A stretch of DNA of 64,000 nt from Bacteroidales bacterium. GTDB taxonomy: Bacteria > Bacteroidota > Bacteroidia > Bacteroidales > Muribaculaceae. Below, piece by piece: positions 9,366 to 18,868 of this stretch (the stretch's first letter is position 1; each line of letters opens with the position of its first letter). A program made the translations under genes and the position numbers. The DNA is taken from the NCBI GenBank assembly GCA_022009815.1, contig CP091725.1, positions 1,860,001 to 1,924,000 of the forward strand, in the 5' to 3' direction. Under the pieces are notes generated by a model. The model saw only the letters and a program-made list of their open reading frames with translations. It was not told where the DNA came from and made no database searches.

Positions 9366-11780
9366 ATGAAATTATTTAAACCAATTGCAGTCGTTTGCTT
9401 TACGCTTGTCGCTTCGGCAACGGCTTTTTCAACCCCATCCACTGTCGACCTGCAGGGCGAGACGTTTACCGTCGACACGCTGCGTCATTACAAATGCGGT
9501 CCGGGTATGACACGCACCGCGCTTGAATACCGCTCGACCACAGGAAACACGCGCATTCAGGCGTTTGTGATAAAAACAATGCTCCGCGAGGCAGAAAATG
9601 TGAAATTCAAGGTGGAGATTGGCAACGACTCCTGCCTTAACGCCGAAACGGTGACTTCGATGGGACGGCGTCACTCAGTGGAGGGCGAACGCTATCTTAC
9701 GGGTGTGAACGGCGACTTTTTCATCACCGGAAGTTTCGGCGGACCGTATTCGCAATACGGCATCGTAGGCTATCCAAACATGTCGAGCGCAAGCCGAGGA
9801 AAACTGATGTCGCCCGACGTTATCGACTGGGTGAGCCGTGAGAACGCTTTTATAATCGACAAGGACGGATATATGCGCATCGATGCCACCGACCTGTCGT
9901 ACAGCGCGTCGATAGGCGGCGTGGAGATGCCGATTTCAAATGCTAATTTCCATTGGCTTGACGGAGAAACGGTGGTTTACAACTCTTATATGGGAAAATA
10001 CACCAAGACGGCGGCAGGAGGCGTGGAAGTGGCTTTCACGCTCGCTCCCGGCGAAACTTGGGCATTGAACAAGAATCTGAAAATGGTGGTGAGCCAGGCG
10101 GCTTACGACGGCGGAAATATGGCGATACCTGCCGACGGAATAGTCATCTCGGCCGACAAGGCTGCTACGGCAAACATCGAGAAGCTGCGGTCTCTGAAAC
10201 CGGGTGATGAAATTACTGTCAACTATTCGCTGTCGTTGCCGTCGTATGGCAATCTCAAGCCCGAGGGCGTGCAGGAGATTATAGGCGGCGATGTCAAAAT
10301 CCTTCGCGAAGGCGAGACGGTGATGGAGGCGAACCGTTGGATCAATCCTCGCGACGCGTTCAATCCACGCACGCTGATTGGCTATGACAAGGAGCGCACG
10401 ATGCTCGTGATTTGCGCCATCGACGGACGCAGCACCATCAGCAGCGGCACTACCTATCCGCAGGGTGCCGACCTTATGCGCTCATACGGATGCTACGACG
10501 CTCTTGATTTCGACGGCGGCGGCTCTACATTGATGTGGGACGCGATGGAAGGCACAATCAACCGTCCGTGTGTGTCGCCTGAACGTGCGGTGGGCAACGG
10601 CATCTTTGCGGTGCTCCACGCTCCCGACGATGAGGAGGTGGCTGAGATACGTTTTGCCGACTATGCGGTGCGGATGCCTCGGTATGGCTCTTATCGTCCG
10701 GTTTTCTACGGATATAACAAATATGGCAAACTCATCGATATGGATGTTGACGGCGTCACGCTTTCCTGCGACGGTGCGCTTGGCGAGATTGTGGCAGACG
10801 GATCCACTCTCTATGCCACCGGCAGCGGCTCGCATGTGCTTACAGCTTCGCTGGGAGCAGTAAAAGCGGAGGTGACGGTGGCGATTGTCGCTGCCGACGA
10901 TGTCAAGGCGGCTTATCCGGAAGTGGTTCTCGACAACTGCCGTGAATGGAAGATTGGCTTGAACGCTATTGTCGGAGGCAAGGAGATGGCTGTCGAGCCG
11001 CGTGCGCTTGACTGGACATCAAGCGACGCATCGGTGGTGACTGTTGCCGACGGTGTGGCGAAGGGATTGAAAAACGGAACGGCGACGCTGACGGGTGTCA
11101 AGGATGGCATTACGTGCACTGTCGGCGTTACGGTGCAGTGCCCTACGGCGGAACTGATGCCTATTGAAGAAGCATCGAATCCGGAGGCTTGGAAAATTGA
11201 GAGTTACAATGTGAAGGATGATGCGGCGATAACTGCGCTCGCCGGAGGCGGTCTGGCAGTCGACTTCGCTCTGTCGGGCACGCGTGCGCCCAACCTTACG
11301 CTTGTCCCTGTTCAGCCGACGCTTCTCTACAGCCTTCCTGACGAACTGTGGCTTACTATGAAACTGGCTGGCGGAGTGGCTGTCAAGAACTCGGTGGTGT
11401 CGTTCACGCTTGCCGACGGCAGCAATGTGTCGGCTAATCTGTCGGGATTTGAGTCGGGCGACGCTCAAGATTATACGGTTGACTTTGCGCAAATTGCCGA
11501 TGTCGACAATGTGGGCATTTTCCCGATACGTTTCAATTCGTTGCGCCTCAATCTGTCGGGCGGAAAGAAAGACACTGCCTATCGTCTTGAAATCCCGTCG
11601 ATTAAGACGCGCTACAAGCATTTCAACGACGCTGGCGTATATGATTTGACTGTCGACGACGCCGATGTTGCGCCTGTCTATTACAACCTGCAGGGCATGC
11701 GGATTGCAAAACCGCAGCCTGGAACTGTGGTAATCGTGAAACGTGGTGCGAGAGTGACAAAAGAGATTGTTGTGGAATAG
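9366..11780 (+). CDS. Secreted phosphodiester glycosidase (NAGPA domain) with Ig-like domain
   Basis: This is an exported 804-residue protein with a signal peptide ending near residue 20 (ATAFS). The first 420 residues carry the NAGPA fold known from the enzyme that uncovers mannose-6-phosphate; the segments GVNGDFF, LIGYDKERTMLVICAIDGR and DALDFDGGGSTLMW are its hallmark. A bacterial Ig-like (BIG2) domain follows at about 540-590 (WTSSDASVVTVADG). The C terminus (about 750-804) reads VYYNLQGMRIAKPQPG, similar to the short sorting or anchoring tails of Bacteroidota exported proteins. The natural substrate is unknown; hydrolysis of sugar-phosphodiester bonds in envelope or host glycans is inference. 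Confidence 0.85.
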   Translation: MKLFKPIAVVCFTLVASATAFSTPSTVDLQGETFTVDTLRHYKCGPGMTRTALEYRSTTGNTRIQAFVIKTMLREAENVKFKVEIGNDSCLNAETVTSMGRRHSVEGERYLTGVNGDFFITGSFGGPYSQYGIVGYPNMSSASRGKLMSPDVIDWVSRENAFIIDKDGYMRIDATDLSYSASIGGVEMPISNANFHWLDGETVVYNSYMGKYTKTAAGGVEVAFTLAPGETWALNKNLKMVVSQAAYDGGNMAIPADGIVISADKAATANIEKLRSLKPGDEITVNYSLSLPSYGNLKPEGVQEIIGGDVKILREGETVMEANRWINPRDAFNPRTLIGYDKERTMLVICAIDGRSTISSGTTYPQGADLMRSYGCYDALDFDGGGSTLMWDAMEGTINRPCVSPERAVGNGIFAVLHAPDDEEVAEIRFADYAVRMPRYGSYRPVFYGYNKYGKLIDMDVDGVTLSCDGALGEIVADGSTLYATGSGSHVLTASLGAVKAEVTVAIVAADDVKAAYPEVVLDNCREWKIGLNAIVGGKEMAVEPRALDWTSSDASVVTVADGVAKGLKNGTATLTGVKDGITCTVGVTVQCPTAELMPIEEASNPEAWKIESYNVKDDAAITALAGGGLAVDFALSGTRAPNLTLVPVQPTLLYSLPDELWLTMKLAGGVAVKNSVVSFTLADGSNVSANLSGFESGDAQDYTVDFAQIADVDNVGIFPIRFNSLRLNLSGGKKDTAYRLEIPSIKTRYKHFNDAGVYDLTVDDADVAPVYYNLQGMRIAKPQPGTVVIVKRGARVTKEIVVE

Positions 11781-11800
11781 TGATTGCTGTTCTTGACAAA

Positions 11801-11834
11801 AAAAACGGGAAGCCGCCAAGCTTCCCGTTTTTTT
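11801..11834. terminator. Bidirectional terminator between convergent genes
   Basis: The arms AACGGGAAGC and GCTTCCCGTT are flanked by A and T runs on both sides. It serves the glycosidase gene (+) and mtgA (-). Confidence 0.85.
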
Positions 11835-11845
11835 GTTGCCTGTTG

Positions 11846-12549
11846 TCAGTCTTCCTCCGGAGGAAACTTCGGAACGAGGCGCATAAGCCTCAGAATCTGC
11901 GAGCGGCGCTTCTTCATGTATGACGAAGGATTGGCGGAGTCGAATCGCAGCGGATTGGGCAAAGTGGCGGCGATAAGTGCACATTGGCGGGAGGTCAGCT
12001 GGTCGGCGGTGGTGTTGAAGTTTTGTTCAGCCACAGCCTCCACGCCGTAGAGTCCGTCGCCGGTCTCGATAGAGTTCAGATACACCTCCATGATGCGCTC
12101 CTTGCTCCACAGAGCCTCTATAAGCACAGTGAAATAAGCCTCGAAGCCTTTCTCACCCACGATGACGACGGCCATAGAAACACGTTTTTAGCCGTCTGCT
12201 GGCTTATCGTGCTTGCACCGCGGTGGCGGCCTCCGTTTTCAGCCTCGCGCACGGCTTTCTTGATTTCCACGAAATCGAATCCGTGGTGAGAGGCGAAGCG
12301 GTTGTCTTCAGAGGCGATTACAGCCATCGGCATGTGTCGCGACATCTCGTCGAGCGGCACCCATTTATGCTCGCAGCGCACCTTGCGTCCGTCGAGCATC
12401 TGCTCAACGCTGCGTATCGCCATCAGAGGCGTGTATCTGACAGGCGCCCATCGGTAGATGGCTACGCTGACCACCGACAGCAGCACAAAGCCGAGAATGA
12501 TTTTGCCAAAGAGCATCATGAAGATGCCGAAAGTTAACTTCCTGACCAT
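11846..12549 (-). CDS. mtgA: Monofunctional peptidoglycan transglycosylase (one frameshift)
   Basis: This is a glycosyltransferase family 51 enzyme that polymerises lipid II into glycan strands. One N-terminal membrane helix (about residues 8-30) anchors it to the inner membrane. The catalytic segment ASEDNRFASHHGFD carries the essential Glu, and RGASTISQQTAKN is the second family signature. The frame breaks at 12149-12151; one extra A on the coding strand joins the halves as VRKGFEAYFT, after which SKERIMEVYLN and ALIAATLPNP follow as expected. I chose MVRKLTFG (12549) as the start because earlier in-frame codons precede the membrane helix with unrelated residues. There is no transpeptidase domain. 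Confidence 0.93.
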
Positions 12550-12626
12550 TTTGTTTGAGAAAAAAACTGCATCAAAGTCTGCTTTACGCAAAGCGGGACA
12601 ATGATGCAGCACATTGATAGCTTTTT

Positions 12627-13834
12627 CTATTTCTTCGCGCCTTCGACAATCGATTTCGTGTCGCAGGCAATCATATATTCCTCATCGGTCGGGATGACAA
12701 CTACGCGCACCTTCGAGCCGGGACGTGTGATTTCAACCTCCTCGCCACGGCAGTTGTTGCGCTCTGGGTCGAAATCGATGCCGAGAAATTCCAGTTGCTT
12801 GCACACGCTCTCGCGCAGCTGAATCTGGTTTTCGCCCACACCGGCTGTAAACACAATCACGTCGACACCGCCGAGCGCCGCTGTGTATGCGCCCACGTAT
12901 TTAACGATGCGGTATTTGTACATGTCGAGAGCCAGTCGCGCACGCTCGTTGCCGGCGGCAATGGCAGCGTCGATGTCGCGCATGTCGGAAGAGATGCCAG
13001 AGATGCCGGTCAGACCGCTCTGTTTATTGATGAGTTTCTGCATTCCGGCATTGTCGAGAAGCTCTTTCTCCTGGATGTAAAGCAGGGCAGCAGGGTCGAC
13101 GTCGCCGCAGCGGGTGCCCATCATCAAGCCTTCTACCGGGGTCAAACCCATCGAAGTGTCGATTGACTTGCCGTCTTTTACGGCGGTTATTGAGCCACCG
13201 TTGCCGATGTGGCAGGTGATGATGCGCTGCTGCTCGTAAGGCAGACCTAAAAATTCGCATGAGCGGCGCGCCACGTAGCGGTGGCTTGTGCCGTGGAAGC
13301 CATAGCGGCGCACTCCGTATTTCTCATATACCTCATACGGGAGAGCGTACATATATGCGCGTGCAGGCATTGTCTGGTGAAAAGCCGTGTCAAACACGCC
13401 CACCTGTGGCACGTCGGGCATAATCTCGCTGATAGCCTCGATGCCAACGATGTTGGCTGGATTGTGGAGCGGAGCCAAGTCGTAGCATTCCTTCACCTTG
13501 GCGATAACCTCGTCGGTGATGAGCACGCTCGAATTGAATTTCTCGCCTCCGTGCACCACGCGGTGGCCTACGGCATCTATTTCTCCGAAATCCTTGATGC
13601 AGCCATATTTAGCGCTCGTCAGATTGTCGAGGATGATGCGGATAGCCACATTATGGTTTGGCATAGACGTGGTGATTGTCACCTTTCGCCGTTGTATTTG
13701 AATTTCAGGAAAGAGTCGGGCAGACCCACTTTTTCCACGCCGCCCTCGGCGAGGACGTTTTGCGCGTTGTCGTCGAGTTCAATCAGCTTGTATTTCACCG
13801 ATGAACTTCCGCAGTTGAGTACGAGGATTTTCAT
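12627..13834 (-). CDS. ackA: Acetate kinase (one frameshift)
   Basis: This enzyme makes acetate and ATP from acetyl phosphate, the energy-yielding step of acetate fermentation. The N-terminal motif MKILVLNCGSSSVKYK, the later GFHGTSHRYV and the C-terminal VFTAGVGEN are all present. One A is missing at 13684-13686 (GAAAGG on the coding strand); adding it joins KYNGEKVTITT. The ATG at 13834 shares one base with the pta stop (TAATG), so the two genes are translationally coupled. About 400 residues, normal length. Confidence 0.96.
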
Positions 13835-14847
13835 TATTTTTGATTTGCTATTATGCTTTGGTTGCAAGTGATGATAACAGTTTTATAGATGTCTTCCCAA
13901 GAGCATCCGCGCGACAGGTCGTTGACCGGCTTTGCCAAGCCTTGCAGGATAGGACCCACAGCCTGTGCACCGCTGAGACGCTGCACGAGTTTGTAGGTGA
14001 TGTTGCCCACTTCGAGCGACGGGAATACAAGCACGTTGGCAGTGCCGGCGATGTCGCTTTGCGGAGCCTTGCTCTTGCCCACTGAAGGCACGATGGCTGC
14101 ATCGGCTTGAAGTTCGCCGTCGAGAGCCAGTTCCGGAGCCATTTCTTTGGCAATCTTTGTAGCCTCGATAACTTTGTCTACCATCTCATGCTTTGCGCTG
14201 CCTTTGGTTGAGAAGCTGAGGATGGCAACACGCGGATCAAAGCCGCCGAGCACCTTGGCTGTATCTGCCGCCGATACGGCGATCTGTGCCAATTCCGGTG
14301 CCGTAGGATTAGGCACTACGGCGCAGTCGGCAAACACCATCATGCCGTCAGTCCCGTAAGGAGAACCTTCGGGAAGCAGCATAAGGAACGCGCCGGAAAC
14401 AACGCTGATGCCTTTCTTGGGCTTGATAATCTGGAAAGCGGCACGAAGCACGTCGCCTGTGGTGCTCAACGCACCAGAGACCTGACCGTCGGCATCGCCG
14501 TTCTTGATGAGCAGACAGCCCAGATAGAGCGGGTTGTGCACCTGTTTGTGCGCGCCCTCGAGCGTCATGCCCTTGGCTTTGCGCAGCTCATAGTAGAGTT
14601 GCGCATATTTCTCAGTAAACGTCTCGTCGGCAGGGTCGACGATTGTGGCATGCTCAATGTTTTTTAGACTCAATTCCGCTGCAAGTTGTTTGATTTCAGC
14701 GGGATTTCCGATTAGAGTGATGTCGCAGATGCCGTCGGCGATAAGATGGTCGGCAGCGGTAAGCGTTCGTTTTTCCGCACCTTCGGCGAGGACGATGCGT
14801 TGTTTGTTTGCTTTGGCTTGTTGGGTAAGTCGTTCAAATAGAGTCAT
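13834..14847 (-). CDS. pta: Phosphate acetyltransferase
   Basis: This enzyme converts acetyl-CoA and phosphate to acetyl phosphate for AckA. At 337 residues it is the short form that has only the PTA_PTB catalytic domain and lacks the N-terminal regulatory DRTGG/P-loop part of E. coli Pta. Family segments include NPLYLGCLLIKNGDADGQVSG and GSAKHEMVDKV. It is the first gene of the pta-ackA operon. Confidence 0.96.
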   Translation of the reverse strand: MTLFERLTQQAKANKQRIVLAEGAEKRTLTAADHLIADGICDITLIGNPAEIKQLAAELSLKNIEHATIVDPADETFTEKYAQLYYELRKAKGMTLEGAHKQVHNPLYLGCLLIKNGDADGQVSGALSTTGDVLRAAFQIIKPKKGISVVSGAFLMLLPEGSPYGTDGMMVFADCAVVPNPTAPELAQIAVSAADTAKVLGGFDPRVAILSFSTKGSAKHEMVDKVIEATKIAKEMAPELALDGELQADAAIVPSVGKSKAPQSDIAGTANVLVFPSLEVGNITYKLVQRLSGAQAVGPILQGLAKPVNDLSRGCSWEDIYKTVIITCNQSIIANQK

Positions 14848-14879
14848 AATCAGTATTGATTTTGTATTTTTTCTGACTA

Positions 14880-14887
14880 CAAAATTA
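14880..14887 (-). promoter_or_regulatory. -7 box of the pta-ackA operon
   Basis: TAATTTTG on the minus strand matches TAnnTTTG about 33 nt before the pta start. No clear -33 box was seen. Confidence 0.45.
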
Positions 14888-15051
14888 CTAATAAAAATTG
14901 TTAACGAGGTATAAAAACTTGACTTAAACTTTCAACCAATGTGCAAAAAATCTTCACGAAACTTAACGAGGCTTTAGCCTCGGCAAAAGCACTGTTGCAT
15001 GCGTCGCGCCACGTGGCAGAATCAGGTTCTGTTGCCTTGCAGTAGCACCGC

Positions 15052-15321
15052 ATGTGCGCCGTCCTAGAATCCTCTGTGAAAGAGCGTGGGAAGGTATATT
15101 TCGCCGACTCCTACTGCTCTTGGCAGAAGGGCGCAATTGAGAACGCCAACAAACTTATCCGGAAGTACATCCCGAAGAAAGCCAATTTTGACGACTTCTC
15201 AGATAGTAGAATTATGGAAATTAAGAAGAAGCTCAATCGTAGACCAAGGGAAAAATTGACTTTGACACGCCAAAAGATAGATTCTTCAAGTTCTTTCCAC
15301 TCACCTTGCACTATCTTTTGA
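15052..15321 (+). pseudogene. IS30-family transposase, C-terminal remnant
   Basis: Only the end of an IS30-type DDE transposase remains. The catalytic-core tail is recognisable as YFADSYCSWQKGAIENANKL, then IRKYIPKKANFDDFSD and RRPREKL. Everything N-terminal of this, including the first catalytic Asp residues, is missing, and the DNA just upstream (14888-15051) shows no transposase sequence. The frame also slips near 15250-15255, where an added A would extend the tail as FDTPKDRFFKFF. The repaired end runs directly into the dispersed repeat described at 15296-15398. It is a dead fragment. Confidence 0.82.
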
Positions 15322-15398
15322 TAAGATAGGCTGCGGTTCGGGAAAACATTTTCAAACAAGTTTGAATGTTTTTCTCTCACCTTGCACTATCTTTGCAA
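15296..15398 (+). repeat. Dispersed promoter-bearing hairpin repeat, copy 1
   Basis: The unit CTCACCTTGCACTATCTTTT, then a GATAAGATAGG arm, GGCTGCGGTTCGG, a variable hairpin (CATTTTCAAAC/GTTTGAATG) and a second CTCACCTTGCACTATCTTTG is shared with 48322-48420. CTATCTT and AAGATAG form a short palindrome. The right end carries TATCTTTG (15388-15395), an exact -7 box. Confidence 0.75.
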
Positions 15399-15644
15399 TA
15401 CCTTAGATTTGCAGCGGCAAACCGAAACTGAAATAGAAATGGTAAATTTGCAGTGAAAAAATAAATATTGAAAGAAAGGAAGACAGAGAGTGAACCATTT
15501 TGCGCCAGGGGAAATACCCGTGTTCATATTAGGACTCTCCGCCTTTCCCGTCCGGAGACCTGTATAAAAATATAACACCTGTTGTTAAGGTAGTTAGGTT
15601 AGGGACGAGTTCCTTTTCTCTCGTTGTTTGTCAACTACAAAGTT
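15399..15644 (+). ncRNA. Possible IS110 left-end noncoding RNA (bridge-RNA position)
   Basis: About 245 bases lie between a perfect -7 box (15388-15395) and the IS110 transposase start. They contain no ORF but fold locally, for example TCTCCG/CGGAGA near 15533-15560. IS110-family elements encode a bridge RNA in this position. The assignment rests on position and local pairing only. Confidence 0.3.
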
Positions 15645-16653
15645 ATGCAAAAATTTTTTTATTTCATCGGCATAGATGTCTCGAAAAAGAAACTGGACAT
15701 CTGTGTAATGTCAAATTCAAAGGTCCTCAAAGAGGAACAAGTAAGTAATCACCCGCAGGCCATCGCCACTGTGATAGCCGGCATAAAAGAAGAACTGAGC
15801 ATGAGCAACGACTGTTTCATCATCTGCGCGGAGCACACCGGCCAGTACACATATCCACTGATATGTGCCTGCAAGTCGGTAGGCAGCAAGCTGTGGCTTG
15901 AAAACGCCTCGCAGATAAAAATACTGTTCCGGCGTAACACGCGGTAAAAAAATGACAAAGTGGACGCCCGCCGCATTGCCGAGTATGCAATGCGCTTCTT
16001 CGATAAAGCGAAGCACTACCAGCGTCCTGCAGAGGAACTTATGAGCCTCAAGCAGCTGGAGGCGGAGCGCTCGATATACCTTACGGATATGGCGAAATAC
16101 AAAGCGCAGCTGTCCGACCAGGAAGGCTTCATGGAGGATAAAATCTTCAAGCGCAAGGCTAAGCGTCTGAAGGAGATGATCAAGTCTCTTGAAAAAGACG
16201 TTGAAAGAGATTGCCCAAGAGATGGCTGATGTCATCGATTCTTCGGAAGAGCTATCCCGACAGATGAGATTGCTTAAGTCTGTGGAAGGCGTCGGACCGG
16301 TTGTCGCTATGAACATGATTATAGCTACTGAAGCCTTTACACGCTTCGACAATCCCAGACAGTTCAACTGTTACGTCGGAGTCGCTCCATTCGCATACAC
16401 ATCCGGCTCGAGCCAACACTCTCGAAACAGAGTGTCTCAACGGGCCGTAAAATACATAAAATGCCTCCTTCACATGGCTGCCGTGGCGATTGCCCATAAG
16501 AAGACAGGCGATCTGAAAACATATTTTGAAAGAAAAGTCGCCGAAGGAAAAAACAAAATGACCGTATTAAACGCAGTGCGAGCCAAGCTCGTGGCTAGAA
16601 TGTTCGCCGTAATCAGAAATAATCGAGTTTATCAACCTATTTTATCAGTTTAG
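15645..16653 (+). mobile_element. IS110-family transposase (two frameshifts)
   Basis: This is a DEDD-type recombinase. The first catalytic Asp sits in FIGIDVSKKKLD. DKVDARRIAEYA gives the next conserved acidic segment, and the C-terminal Transposase_20 domain is clear (LLKSVEGVGPVVAMNMI, YVGVAPFAYTSGSS). The frame changes near 15944-15951 at a run of seven A, and again near 16200-16206. Both may be homopolymer errors as elsewhere, but true decay cannot be excluded because repair of the first needs two bases. The start MQKFFYFIG at 15645 is preferred over an upstream TTG. It is the only complete-length insertion sequence in the window. Confidence 0.85.
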
Positions 16654-16674
16654 GCTTGCACAAATCATAAAAAT

Positions 16675-17052
16675 ATGAAAGAGAAACAATTCAGTTGGCG
16701 CAAGAGGGCTAAAAGTTTTGTATATGCTTTTCGTGGCATCGTTATGCTGCTGCGGGGGGAGCATAATGCGTGGATTCATTCGGCGGCGGCGGTGACGGCG
16801 GTGACGCTCGGGCTGTGGCTTGGCTTGTCGGCGTTGGAATGGGTGGCTGTGGCTATGTGCATCGGGGCTGTGCTTGCCGCTGAGGCGTTTAACTCGGCGA
16901 TAGAGGCGCTTTCCGACCGTGTGTCGCCGGGCTACGACGAGGCTGTGCGCCGCACCAAGGATCTTGCTGCCGGGGGCGTGTTGCTGACGGCTGTGGCGGC
17001 TTTTGTGACCGGACTGATTGTGTTTGTTCCTAAATTGATTGACTTGCTATGA
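16675..17052 (+). CDS. dgkA: Diacylglycerol/undecaprenol kinase
   Basis: This is a small integral-membrane lipid kinase of 125 residues. It has three predicted helices (about 30-50, 52-72, 100-122) and the family signature EAFNSAIEALSDR, which carries the catalytic Glu and the Mg-binding Asn/Glu. KDLAAGGVLL follows in the last cytoplasmic turn. It recycles diacylglycerol or phosphorylates undecaprenol; the sequence does not separate these. Its stop overlaps the start of the PAP2 gene (ATGA), suggesting coupled translation of a kinase and a phosphatase for lipid carriers. Confidence 0.92.
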   Translation: MKEKQFSWRKRAKSFVYAFRGIVMLLRGEHNAWIHSAAAVTAVTLGLWLGLSALEWVAVAMCIGAVLAAEAFNSAIEALSDRVSPGYDEAVRRTKDLAAGGVLLTAVAAFVTGLIVFVPKLIDLL

Positions 17053-17612
17053 AACGTGTATTTGTGATTATATTGGCGATTGCCGCCGCGGCTATGGGTT
17101 GCCGCGCGCAGGAGGTTGTGGAAATCAACAGTACCCGCCAGGCGGTGAAGCGCACCGGCGATGCTTTGCTTGTGGCTATGCCGCTGGCTACGCTGACGGC
17201 TGTGATTGTGGAGCGCGACTGGCAGGGTTTGAAGCAGGCTGCGTTTTCAACGGCCACCACTCTCGGAGCGTCGTATCTGTTGAAGTATACGGTGCACAAG
17301 ATGCGCCCCGACCGCAGTGACAACCACGCATTCCCGTCGGCCCACACGGCGGTGATGTTTGCCAACGCCGCATTTGTGCAGCGCCGCTACGGCTGGAAGT
17401 TTGGCGTGCCTGCCTATGTGCTTGCCACGTATGTGGGCTGGAGCCGCACCTATGCCAAGAAGCACGATTGGTGGGATGTGGTGACAGGCGCGGCGATAGG
17501 TGCCGGCAGCAGTTATATTTTTACACGACCGTTTGCCAAAAAGCATAATCTTGCCATGGCTCCCGTGAGCGACGGTGAGCATTTCGGCATTACGGCTTCG
17601 TTTAACTTTTAA
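17049..17612 (+). CDS. PAP2-family membrane phosphatase
   Basis: All three motifs of the PAP2 acid phosphatase superfamily are visible: KYTVHKMRPDR, PSAHT and SRTYAKKHDWWDV. Members dephosphorylate undecaprenyl pyrophosphate or lipid phosphates on the periplasmic side. An N-terminal signal or membrane segment (MKRVFVIILAIAAAAMGCRA) is present, and Cys18 could make it a lipoprotein. It overlaps dgkA by four bases, which fits a role in lipid-carrier turnover. The exact substrate is not shown. Confidence 0.88.
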   Translation: MKRVFVIILAIAAAAMGCRAQEVVEINSTRQAVKRTGDALLVAMPLATLTAVIVERDWQGLKQAAFSTATTLGASYLLKYTVHKMRPDRSDNHAFPSAHTAVMFANAAFVQRRYGWKFGVPAYVLATYVGWSRTYAKKHDWWDVVTGAAIGAGSSYIFTRPFAKKHNLAMAPVSDGEHFGITASFNF

Positions 17613-17621
17613 TCGACAAAG

Positions 17622-17930
17622 ATGATAGTATACAATACGACTTTCCATGCTCATAATGATGCCGTGGAGCGCTTTCTTGAATGGCTCCGCGCGGAGTATA
17701 TTCCCAGAGCCACCGTCGACGGGCGGTTGTCGGAGCCGCGGCTTACGCTTGTGCTCAACGCCGAGGAGAGCGACGGGCGCAACTATTCGTTGCAGTTCCG
17801 CGCCAGCGATGTTGACACGCTTCGTGCGTGGTATGAGGAGGTGGGCGACGACCTTGTTGAGGAGATGGCAAAACGCTTCGGACATCAGGTGGCTGGTTTC
17901 TCAACGCTTCTTGAGGAGGTGGATTTGTAG
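17622..17930 (+). CDS. DUF4286 family protein
   Basis: This is a soluble 102-residue protein beginning MIVYNTTFHAHNDAVERFLEWL, as in the DUF4286 family of Bacteroidota. It has an alternating strand/helix pattern and no membrane segment or catalytic motif I can name. It sits directly before ruvC with no gap, a context common for this family. Function unknown. Confidence 0.75.
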   Translation: MIVYNTTFHAHNDAVERFLEWLRAEYIPRATVDGRLSEPRLTLVLNAEESDGRNYSLQFRASDVDTLRAWYEEVGDDLVEEMAKRFGHQVAGFSTLLEEVDL

Positions 17931-18506
17931 ATGGAAAGACAGGCTGACTGGGACAAGATTATCATTGGCATAGACCCTGGCACAAACGTGATGGGGTATG
18001 GCATTCTCGGCGTGCGCCAGCGCAAGCCGGAGCTGATTGCCATGGGCGTGATTATGCTCAGCAAGTTTGACGACCGCTATATGCGTCTGCGCCGCATCGC
18101 CGAGCGTGTCACGGGCTTGGTAGAGCAGTATCTGCCTGACGAGATGGCGCTTGAGGCACCGTTCTATGGCAAGAATGTGCAGTCGATGCTCAAACTCGGA
18201 CGCGCGCAGGGGGTGGCTATGGCAGCCGCTTTGGTTAAGGACATTCCGATTGCCGAATATGCGCCGCTGAAGGTGAAACAAGCGATTACGGGCAACGGCG
18301 CAGCCTCGAAGGAGCAGGTGGCTGAGATGTTGCGCCGCATTCTCAACATTCCGCGTGAGGCAATCGACCCGCATCTCGACGCCACCGACGCTCTTGGCGT
18401 GGCGTTGTGTCATTTCTACGAGTCGCAGCGGCCTGTAGCGCAGAAATCTTATTCTTCGTGGAAGGACTTTGTGGCGCGCAATGCCGACAAGGTGGCGAAG
18501 CATTAA
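17931..18506 (+). CDS. ruvC: Crossover junction endodeoxyribonuclease RuvC
   Basis: RuvC resolves Holliday junctions made by RuvAB branch migration. The first catalytic Asp is in IIIGIDPGTNVMGYG (Asp15), the catalytic Glu is in ALEAPFYGKN, and the C-terminal acidic pair is in DPHLDATDALGVA. At 191 residues it has normal length. The ATG follows the DUF4286 stop codon directly. It is the last gene of the dgkA-PAP2-DUF4286-ruvC run. Confidence 0.96.
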   Translation: MERQADWDKIIIGIDPGTNVMGYGILGVRQRKPELIAMGVIMLSKFDDRYMRLRRIAERVTGLVEQYLPDEMALEAPFYGKNVQSMLKLGRAQGVAMAAALVKDIPIAEYAPLKVKQAITGNGAASKEQVAEMLRRILNIPREAIDPHLDATDALGVALCHFYESQRPVAQKSYSSWKDFVARNADKVAKH

Positions 18507-18508
18507 AA

Positions 18509-18541
18509 AAGAGACCGTTTCCGTCGCGGAAATGGCCTCTT
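18509..18541. terminator. Bidirectional terminator after ruvC
   Basis: AAGAGaCCgTTTCC pairs with GGAAAtGGcCTCTT. On the minus strand it is followed by six T, so it can also end the sigma-54 regulator transcript. Confidence 0.7.
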
Positions 18542-18868
18542 GAATAACTAATCACACTTTCAACACCGTAGGGAATTATAACTTATGCGTCGGCATCTCC
18601 GCCGATGAAAAAAACGAACTATCACACAAAACTAATGAGTCATTTCTTGAAATGCTGTCTTCTTTTTAAAGGCAACGTTTCAAGGGTGCCGAAGTGCGTT
18701 ATCTCCATGTTTTGAAGCGACAACAATTGTGCCAATGCGCCGATATGCCTCAAAGCAGTTTGTAATCAATATGTTATAAACGAATCTTTGCGTAATCTGT
18801 TTCTCAAAGTGGGGAATTTTTCCACACGATGAGGTGTCGTAAATCCTCACTTTGTGTGGCGGAATATG
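18542..18868. other. Convergent intergenic region without a visible gene
   Basis: Roughly 330 bases lie between ruvC and the regulator stop. Apart from the terminator at its left end I see no ORF, repeat or RNA that I can support. Confidence 0.4.
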
